DNA of 43,792 bases, from positions 1 through 43,792 of the IMG/VR virus record IMGVR_UViG_3300037230_000061; one strand, written 5' to 3'. The notes under the pieces were generated by a model that was given only the letters and a program-made list of their open reading frames with translations, was not told the DNA's origin and searched no databases. The position numbers and the translations under genes were made by a program. Below are positions 39,278 to 43,792 of this stretch, one piece after another. This DNA comes from a virus. Every line of letters starts with the position of its first letter. Within the stretch, counting starts at the first letter, position 1.

Positions 39278-39757
39278 ATGGAAATCAATATCGGTTCTGT
39301 TGAGATAACGATTAGAGAGCGCCATAACAAGAGGCACAAGCCTGCCTTTCTCGGCTTGATTTTTCCGAATTTTAACCCAAGGAGTTACTCAGTGAACGCA
39401 ACATCAATTCCGCTAGGCGAGTTTGCGCTTGGTACCATCGCGTACCTCAATGCGGACGGAACGCCTTCTCTCGATTCCAATGGCGCGCCGATTCCACTCG
39501 TCGGCCCGGTCACCGTTTCGGATATCAGCGATACAACGAATCTATCAGTTGTCGTGAACAGCGACAACACTCTTGCCGTCGGCGTAGGCGACACCGCTCC
39601 TGTACCGGGTTCAGCGACGTTTACCTTCTCGGACGCAAGCCCCACCCCGTTCACCGGCACCGCAACAATCACCTACGGCGCGGCTGTTGCTGTTGGCACG
39701 CCGGCGTCTCTTGGTATCGTATTTACCGGACCTTTCCAGACGGCGCCGACCAGCTAG
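39278..39757 (+). CDS. Beta-rich protein with two possible starts
   Basis: 159 residues from ATG 39278, which lacks a good ribosome-binding site but has TATATT six bases upstream (possible leaderless start). A GTG at 39392 has AAGGAG at proper distance and would give 121 residues (start MNATSIPLGEFALGT). The N-terminal 38 residues are basic (ITIRERHNKRHKPAFLG); the rest is an Ig-like beta domain with Thr/Ser/Gly/Val (VTVSDISDTTNLSVVVNSD). Possibly a surface or decoration protein. Followed by two tandem hairpins. Confidence 0.6.
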   Translation: MEINIGSVEITIRERHNKRHKPAFLGLIFPNFNPRSYSVNATSIPLGEFALGTIAYLNADGTPSLDSNGAPIPLVGPVTVSDISDTTNLSVVVNSDNTLAVGVGDTAPVPGSATFTFSDASPTPFTGTATITYGAAVAVGTPASLGIVFTGPFQTAPTS

Positions 39758-39772
39758 TCAACAATACGCCAC

Positions 39773-39824
39773 TTTCGCCTGCATCGGCGAAAACGCTCCC
39801 GGTTTGATGGGTTCAGCCGGGAGC
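39773..39824. terminator. Two tandem hairpins
   Basis: TTTCGCC/GGCGAAA (39773-39779 with 39786-39792) and GCTCCCGG/CCGGGAGC (39795-39802 with 39817-39824) stand side by side after the gene ending at 39757. Both are perfect. The first is followed by AACG on the plus strand but is flanked by A and T runs, so it may terminate weakly in both directions. Confidence 0.5.
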
Positions 39825-39857
39825 ATTACCACATCTGGTTGAAAAGGCGGAAGTATA

Positions 39858-40217
39858 ATGCCAGATTCGGTCAACCTGCCGTATTTCAACGATTCGGCAA
39901 AATGTGAGAAGTGCGGATGTAAAGATGTGAAAGCCTCCTATGCGAAACCTGGATGGAGAGGCTATTATGAAACATGCTCCTCTCACGGCGAAGGAGAACA
40001 CATCGACCGCCGGTGCTCTCGGTGCAACTATATATGGGCTGAAAAGTGCTTAGATGTTCCATGGGATGATGTGGGGACTCTTTCGAAAAACGATTCCGCC
40101 GCATTGGAACAATGCCGCGAGGACACGTGGGCGTGCCAACGGACTCGCGGCCTTTTTAAGGAGAAACCATGTACGAAAAAGCGCAAAATTCCACACTTAG
40201 GACATTACGAGATTTAG
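39858..40217 (+). CDS. Cys-rich zinc-binding-type protein
   Basis: 119 residues. Cysteine pairs CEKCGC (about 16-21) and CSRCNY (about 53-58) form a C-x2-C ... C-x2-C ribbon, with a His/Cys-rich middle (YETCSSHGEGEHIDRRC). The C-terminus is basic (CTKKRKIPHLGHYEI). AAAGGCGGAAG precedes the ATG. The end overlaps the next gene by 49 bases. Its layout is similar in outline to the small ribbon proteins between terminase and portal. Function unknown. Confidence 0.65.
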   Translation: MPDSVNLPYFNDSAKCEKCGCKDVKASYAKPGWRGYYETCSSHGEGEHIDRRCSRCNYIWAEKCLDVPWDDVGTLSKNDSAALEQCREDTWACQRTRGLFKEKPCTKKRKIPHLGHYEI

Positions 40218-40495
40218 AAGACAATGCCTGTTTTGAAGCTGCGCGTGAATCTCCAATTCCAGCGCGACTCGGTGAATGCGATCATGCTCTAGATGAGTTG
40301 CGTTCAGGCATTCTCATTCTTGCAGACAGGATCAATTGGGTGCTGACTCCGGGAGCCGAAAGCGGTAAGACGCCTCCCGGCAATGCTCCAGTTCCCAGAA
40401 TGTCTCCTCTCACAGAAAACCTCGAAGACCATCTCGAACGCATCCGCGAACTCATGCGATTCGTTCGGGATCTCAATGAGCGAATAGAGCTCTAG
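40169..40495 (+). CDS. Helical hypothetical protein in the lysis region
   Basis: 108 residues, AAGGAGAAACC before the ATG. Helical ends (STLRTLRDLEDNACFEAA; EDHLERIRELMRFVRDLNE) enclose a Pro/Gly-rich centre (TPGAESGKTPPGNAPVPRM). It could be a coiled-coil accessory protein. No membrane segment. The next gene starts nine bases after its stop with GGGAG in between. Family unknown. Confidence 0.6.
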   Translation: MYEKAQNSTLRTLRDLEDNACFEAARESPIPARLGECDHALDELRSGILILADRINWVLTPGAESGKTPPGNAPVPRMSPLTENLEDHLERIRELMRFVRDLNERIEL

Positions 40496-40504
40496 GGAGA
40501 AAAC

Positions 40505-40693
40505 ATGCGAAAACTAAGACTGCTTGCAGCGTGCGCTGTGTGTTTAATAGCCCTAACCGGCTGTAATGTAGCGGCTACGGTGACGAACATCATTGACAAG
40601 TGCGGGCCGCAGAGTACGATTGCGGACTGCTTCACATCGTTGACCGCTTCGACCAAAGAAGCTCGTTATTTGGGGGATACAGTTGGTCGCTAA
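40505..40693 (+). CDS. Small phage lipoprotein
   Basis: 62 residues. The N-terminus is a lipoprotein signal: basic MRKLR, hydrophobic LLAACAVCLIALTG, then the lipobox LTGC with the modified Cys at residue 20. The mature part is about 43 residues with two further cysteines (DKCGPQSTIADC) and no proline-rich Rz1 signature. In the lysis region, a small lipoprotein may be a spanin-type outer partner or a superinfection-exclusion protein made by the phage. If it is a spanin, the host should have an outer membrane. Overlaps the next gene by 11 bases. Confidence 0.75.
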   Translation: MRKLRLLAACAVCLIALTGCNVAATVTNIIDKCGPQSTIADCFTSLTASTKEARYLGDTVGR

Positions 40694-41015
40694 ACCAGCC
40701 AATAGAAAGACTGCACTATCTAGCGCCCGTTGCCAACTGACCGCGTACATCCACGAGTATCGCCTACCTCTGACTTTCTCAGAAGCTAGGGATATATGCT
40801 ATCGAATGGGGAAGGATATGCAGTTGCAAATTGAAATCAAGAGGCTTAAGGCTAGATTGCATGATGCCGAAGTCTGCATGGCATCGTCGGGGTCGTGCTC
40901 TACGCTAACTCCATGCGCTGCGGCAAAGATATATGTCCAGAAGTATGGACTAACCGCCGAGGAGTTCCATGCGCTTGAAGTGGCAGGCATTAACGTAGAG
41001 GATGCGGCGGCGTAA
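40683..41015 (+). CDS. Hypothetical protein before the endolysin
   Basis: 110 residues, TTG start with GGGGGAT at good distance. It is helical, with a basic central segment (MQLQIEIKRLKARLHDAE, coiled coil) and several cysteines (CMASSGSCSTLTPC). No membrane span is visible. It overlaps the lipoprotein gene before it and shares a base with the endolysin start (TAATG). It could be a lysis accessory. Confidence 0.6.
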   Translation: MVAKPANRKTALSSARCQLTAYIHEYRLPLTFSEARDICYRMGKDMQLQIEIKRLKARLHDAEVCMASSGSCSTLTPCAAAKIYVQKYGLTAEEFHALEVAGINVEDAAA

Positions 41016-41650
41016 TGCCCAAGGGATTCGACACCGATTCAAACTTCTTCGCTGAGTGCGGTTGCCTCGTCGCGGCCGGCATGGAGTTTGCTGGTGTTTA
41101 CATCAACAGGCAGTCACCCGCGACGATTCATCATGCCGTACAGCAAGGGCTTTTCATTGTCAGCATCTTCGAGCAAAAGTCCAACACCTACTCCTATTTC
41201 ACAACTGCACAGGGCCTTGCTGATGGCAAGGCAATCATGCGATTTGCTCCGTATGTCGGACAACCCGACGACACACCAATTTACTGCGCTGTTGACTTTG
41301 ATTGTTCTGAGGAAGAGGCTCGCGGGGGCATCGCGGCGTACTTTACTGCACTCAGGTCGGTCATTAACGAGAGCGGCCAGGGCCCGTTCGAACTCGGTTG
41401 TTACGGCTCAGGATTGGTATTGTCGGTGTTACGCGAACTCGGCCTGGTGGAGTATTTCTGGCTCGCAGATGCAGTTGACTGGCGGGGAAGCAGCACCTTC
41501 ACAGGTTGGCATATCAAGCAGTCGGTCGGGGGTGTTGTCTGCGGCGTCGAAGTGGACTATGACGAATCCACCGGGAACGCGGGCGGATGGCGGGATGATG
41601 CCTCAGTTAAAGGCCCGGCGTCTCCACGCCGGGCCCAGCAACCAGGATAG
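41015..41650 (+). CDS. Endolysin, DUF1906 (glycoside-hydrolase-like) type
   Basis: 211 residues. It has the order of motifs of the DUF1906/Rv2525c-like family, a TIM-barrel related to GH25 lysozymes: GFDTDSNFF at the start, then AGVYINRQS, PIYCAVDFDCSEEEA, ELGCYGSG, YFWLADAVDWRGS, GWHIKQ and VEVDYDES. The acidic residues Asp6, Asp91/Asp93 and the final VDYD lie at barrel strand ends where catalysis is expected. It should hydrolyse peptidoglycan at the end of infection. There is no signal peptide, so a holin is needed. Its last 13 residues are encoded by a perfect hairpin. Confidence 0.85.
   Translation: MPKGFDTDSNFFAECGCLVAAGMEFAGVYINRQSPATIHHAVQQGLFIVSIFEQKSNTYSYFTTAQGLADGKAIMRFAPYVGQPDDTPIYCAVDFDCSEEEARGGIAAYFTALRSVINESGQGPFELGCYGSGLVLSVLRELGLVEYFWLADAVDWRGSSTFTGWHIKQSVGGVVCGVEVDYDESTGNAGGWRDDASVKGPASPRRAQQPG
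41612..41635. terminator. Perfect hairpin in the 3' end of the endolysin gene
   Basis: GGCCCGGCG (41612-41620) and CGCCGGGCC (41627-41635) enclose TCTCCA. It lies between convergent operons (plus genes end at 41650, minus genes end at 41669), so it may stop or stabilise transcripts from both sides. There is no T-run on the plus strand. Confidence 0.5.
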
Positions 41651-41668
41651 CAGTTACATGGCTAACGT

Positions 41669-42028
41669 CTAGGCATCACCTCCCCGCTGCTTGCATTTAC
41701 GAACATCTTGAAAGGCGTCATTGACTTCGTCGTAGGCATCTACGGCCTCTAGCAGCTCTCTTGTGTAGCATTTCACTTCCGGATTTCTAGCTACCATCAT
41801 GGCTTTCAAAAGGACGGCGTCTCGCGCTGAATTCCGCGCCCGCTTCAACGTCTTCATCTCGACCCGATCATTGTCCACGACTTCGCGGACGGTCGCCGCG
41901 ATCGCGTCCGGATTAATAGCCCTCGCGGGAGGATCGTATGCTTCTAGTCCTCTCACCCGACAGTCCAGCGCATTAATACTGGCTCTGATTTCGTTCCGGT
42001 ATTCTTGTATTTTCGCTTCACTTGTCAA
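41669..42028 (-). CDS. Helical hypothetical protein
   Basis: 119 residues from a TTG at 42028 (start LTSEAKIQEYRNEI), chosen because it lies about 11 bases after AAAGGA and overlaps the preceding gene by only 11 bases. A GTG at 42082 is in frame and would add 18 residues but lacks a ribosome-binding site. The protein is charged and helical throughout (ETVREVVDNDRVEMKTLKRA-like), with likely coiled coil. It is the last gene of the minus-strand operon. Function unknown. Confidence 0.6.
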   Translation of the reverse strand: MTSEAKIQEYRNEIRASINALDCRVRGLEAYDPPARAINPDAIAATVREVVDNDRVEMKTLKRARNSARDAVLLKAMMVARNPEVKCYTRELLEAVDAYDEVNDAFQDVRKCKQRGGDA

Positions 42029-42467
42029 AAACTCTACCGTCCTTTCTCTGCTTGTTGTGCTGCTCTTGCTGCCATTTAACACTTTCTAGCGCGTCCTGCC
42101 ACGTTGGGCAGAAAACAACTTGTGGCAGACAGTGAAACACGTTCTCTCTGTGGCCTACGACTAAAACGTCGTGACCAAAAGCGAGCGCAGCCCCGAACTC
42201 TACATGGCGTCCGCCGCGCGAATGTTCCGAACGTGGAGCCTCCGTAAAGCTGATTGTCATTTCAGCGCTCCGGAGATCCGTCCAATCCTCTTCAGCGAAC
42301 CGCGTACGTTCCTCCTGTTTAGCCTCTGCGCTTAGTCCGTCGTCACCGATCTGATGTGCGCCCCATATCCAACGAGAAGTAACGGTGTGCCCGAGTTCTT
42401 GCAATTGCTTCGCGTATCCCTGTAGCTCATGATGTCGCGAATACCTCGATGCCAGATAAATATTCAA
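42018..42467 (-). CDS. Nucleoside 2-deoxyribosyltransferase family protein
   Basis: 149 residues. TTG start in a TTGA overlap; GAGAGG five bases upstream. The N-terminus MNIYLASRYSRHHELQGYA and the segments LGHTVTSRWIWGAH, SRGGRHVEFGAALAFG and VGHRENVFHCLPQV are the hallmarks of phage members of this family (PF05014-type). The Glu in RHVEFG is in the place of the catalytic nucleophile. Family reaction: cleavage or transfer at the base-deoxyribose bond of (deoxy)nucleosides or their monophosphates. In phages it may adjust the nucleotide pool or help base modification; the substrate is not predictable. Confidence 0.8.
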   Translation of the reverse strand: MNIYLASRYSRHHELQGYAKQLQELGHTVTSRWIWGAHQIGDDGLSAEAKQEERTRFAEEDWTDLRSAEMTISFTEAPRSEHSRGGRHVEFGAALAFGHDVLVVGHRENVFHCLPQVVFCPTWQDALESVKWQQEQHNKQRKDGRVFDK

Positions 42468-42637
42468 AACAGCCTCTCTTCCTGCTCGCTAAGAGCTTTG
42501 TCAACCTCGCGCTCAAGGCGCTTCGATTCGGTTAGGTATTCGCGGCGGAATGGTGAGTCGTCATCTCGACACGACGCAAAGTATTGCTTCTGCGCCTCAC
42601 GCATACGGCGGACTAGATCACGGAAGGTGTCTGTCAT
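42464..42637 (-). CDS. Small helical hypothetical protein
   Basis: 57 residues from ATG 42637, in an ATGA overlap with the preceding gene. It is one or two long charged helices (RDLVRRMREAQKQYFASCRD; SKRLEREVDKALSEQEERL). Short proteins of this look are common in phage early operons next to nucleotide-metabolism genes. Family role unknown. A start 30 bases earlier is in frame but not needed. Confidence 0.65.
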   Translation of the reverse strand: MTDTFRDLVRRMREAQKQYFASCRDDDSPFRREYLTESKRLEREVDKALSEQEERLF

Positions 42638-43365
42638 TTTAGTTCGTACTCCTCTGCTCCGAAGCATAATACTTTTCGCGTCTCAATTGCGCGGCTTATG
42701 AAATCGTTAGGCCCTACCGTTTCTTCTTCATGCCAAGAATCCTCGACGCTCTGCCACTCATTCCAGACGTTCCAGAACCGATCTGTAGCAAGTACCTTTT
42801 CGCCTATCGCCAACTGTCTGCGACCCGGCTCAATCGTGCAACCACCCGGTGGAAGCGGATACTCTTCCGCATCGGTGTATGTGGATGATGATTCGCCGGT
42901 AATCAACCCCTCCTCCTTCGGATCACGCTCCGGACCGCAAGCATCAAACAGCGGCTTTAGTGCGTCCGGATACCGGTTGTAGCACGGTCGCTGCGGGCGC
43001 ATCTGTCGAACGCGAGCACAGAATAGGTCTGCGGCGTGACTGCCAACGGTTCTCCATGCGTCGTACAGGTGCCCATCACTCCCGACTGGTCTCTTGGCTC
43101 TGTTGCGTGGATCGCACACACCCAATGCCGCCGCAACGTCGTCAACCGCCTGCTTTATCTGCCCAAAGTTTTCGGCGGTGATTTTCTCGCCGTCAGCACA
43201 CGCCCAGTAGAACAGATCGTTGCAGTTCACAAAGAACGTAACCGGCGCGTATTCGCCATCTGTGCGCCACCAGATGTGCTCCCACAGGCCGGCGTAGGGA
43301 TCTGCAAATCCGTCGTTTATCGACAGGATGTTGCTGATGAGTGAGAGGTGTTTGGAATCGGTCAT
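42634..43365 (-). CDS. Hypothetical early-region protein
   Basis: 243 residues; on the minus strand GGGGAG stands about six bases before the ATG. It divides into a Trp/Asp-rich N-terminal part that reads like two fused short phage early domains (DGFADPYAGLWEHIWWRTDG; FFVNCNDLFYWACADGEKIT; a second part about 95-135 with SHAADLFCARVRQMRPQRP) and a C-terminal domain (VLATDRFWNVWNEWQSVED). Segments with NDLFYWACADAE and DLFCARVRQMRPQ are typical of small proteins in phage early operons. Function unknown. It couples to the next gene by ATGA overlap. Confidence 0.7.
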   Translation of the reverse strand: MTDSKHLSLISNILSINDGFADPYAGLWEHIWWRTDGEYAPVTFFVNCNDLFYWACADGEKITAENFGQIKQAVDDVAAALGVCDPRNRAKRPVGSDGHLYDAWRTVGSHAADLFCARVRQMRPQRPCYNRYPDALKPLFDACGPERDPKEEGLITGESSSTYTDAEEYPLPPGGCTIEPGRRQLAIGEKVLATDRFWNVWNEWQSVEDSWHEEETVGPNDFISRAIETRKVLCFGAEEYELK

Positions 43366-43469
43366 AGTATCTCCCCAAATAAACCCATGTTGCAGTAAGT
43401 CTCACCCATAAAGTGCCTCCCGATTGCTTCGCCGATCTCCGGAGCAAAGGTCGATTCCGAGCGGTTTTC

Positions 43470-43682
43470 TCATGCACTATCACGCTTTCTCAGTGGGTCT
43501 ATCCCGCGCTTATTCATATCTTCGATAATCTCCTCTGTTGCCATTTCACCGAGCGCGTCACTCAGCAACAACTTGACGGCACGCCGGGCTTCTGCAGCAG
43601 TTCCGAGACCTTCCCTATCGAAAAATCTGGCAAGCATCCTGCGCTCATGCTCATCCAGATTCAGAGTTATTGTTACTTTCAT
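43470..43682 (-). CDS. Small ribbon-helix-helix-like protein
   Basis: 70 residues from ATG 43682. It begins with a short strand (KVTITLNLD), a helix (EHERRMLARFFDREG), a turn, and another helix (TAAEARRAVKLLLSDAL): the outline of a ribbon-helix-helix DNA-binding protein. The C-terminal part is acidic then basic. An inverted repeat covers its start codon (43681-43698), the place for an autorepressor site. No clear ribosome-binding site precedes it. The 104 bases between this gene and the next hold no gene. Confidence 0.55.
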   Translation of the reverse strand: MKVTITLNLDEHERRMLARFFDREGLGTAAEARRAVKLLLSDALGEMATEEIIEDMNKRGIDPLRKRDSA

Positions 43683-43698
43683 GTGATTTTGCTCACAT
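43681..43698. promoter_or_regulatory. 18-base inverted repeat over a start codon (CRP-like half-sites)
   Basis: ATGTGA-TTTTGC-TCACAT is a perfect palindrome with a six-base centre, and its core TGTGA-N6-TCACA equals the consensus of CRP/FNR-class sites. It overlaps the ATG of the RHH-like gene. It could be an operator for that protein or a host regulator site, or chance within coding sequence. Confidence 0.5.
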
Positions 43699-43792
43699 CA
43701 GCATGTCCTTCCCGATCATACCCACTTCTCCGAAGGCCACACGATACCTCGGTGCTCTCGATTTGCTGAGCAAACGTAGCCGTGCCGCCGAT
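43683..43792 (-). CDS. Possible 3' end of a gene cut by the right edge
   Basis: All three minus frames are open in from the edge for some distance. One ends in an ATGA overlap with the RHH-like gene (ending GHADVSKIT). Another ends at about 43711 and reads REHRGIVWPSEKWV, which looks more like a natural protein end. A third ends with GEVGMIGKDMLM. I cannot decide between them. The operon clearly continues beyond the edge. Confidence 0.3.

Noticed and set aside
1-43792. CRISPR array
   Set aside because: No set of regularly spaced direct repeats with unique spacers; the only tandem array (106-446) has no spacers.

Overview
The window reads as most of the genome of a short-tailed (podovirus-like) dsDNA bacteriophage, or of a prophage of that type. 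Evidence: an ordered head module (large terminase, portal, scaffold-like protein, HK97-fold-like major capsid protein); no tape-measure gene; a beta-propeller nozzle-like tail protein; a run of beta-rich fibre genes; three very large Ala/Gln-rich internal-virion-type proteins; a lysis region with a DUF1906-type endolysin. Base composition is moderately GC-rich. GTG/TTG starts and TAGTG/TGATG/ATGA overlaps are common. The host cannot be named from the sequence. Both edges cut open reading frames, so the unit continues outside the window.

Layout. 1-1114: the end of a cut gene, a three-letter hexanucleotide repeat array, a strong promoter and about 620 bases of untranslated leader holding a tRNA-like gene with a CAT anticodon. 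1115-4829: small plus-strand genes, including a possible 2-oxoglutarate oxygenase and an HTH regulator with a near-ideal promoter whose start point falls on its ATG. 4830-5256: an internally deleted IS200/IS605-type element that keeps both end hairpins and only the TnpB zinc-ribbon end. 5311-10506: packaging module. 10510-12133: cluster of very small genes, several with zinc knuckles, closed by a clear terminator. 12195-20517: portal, scaffold, capsid and connector genes. 20517-30602: nozzle, fibre and accessory proteins. 30610-38831: three internal-virion-type proteins. 38835-39019: a second TnpB scar. 39024-41650: holin-like, lipoprotein and endolysin genes. 41669-43792: minus-strand genes converging on the lysis region, including a nucleoside 2-deoxyribosyltransferase.

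The most unusual object is the large terminase gene. Its frame contains an intein (7894-8922) with recognisable splicing blocks at both ends. The homing endonuclease is not in the intein reading frame. An intact HTH-HTH-HTH-HNH endonuclease gene lies on the opposite strand (8782-7958) with its own AGGAGG ribosome-binding site and an extended -10 box, and the intein frame stays open straight through it. A truncated terminase ATPase paralogue just upstream (6354-7205) lacks the intein and marks the exact splice point.

A second striking feature is a conserved small phage protein (36274-36408, start MPLKKG) read out of frame inside the 1809-residue virion gene, where the host frame is a low-complexity Q/G/S linker.

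Genes on the plus strand form translationally coupled strings ordered packaging, head, tail, ejection, lysis. The minus-strand genes at the right edge look like an early or metabolic operon transcribed toward the lysis genes.
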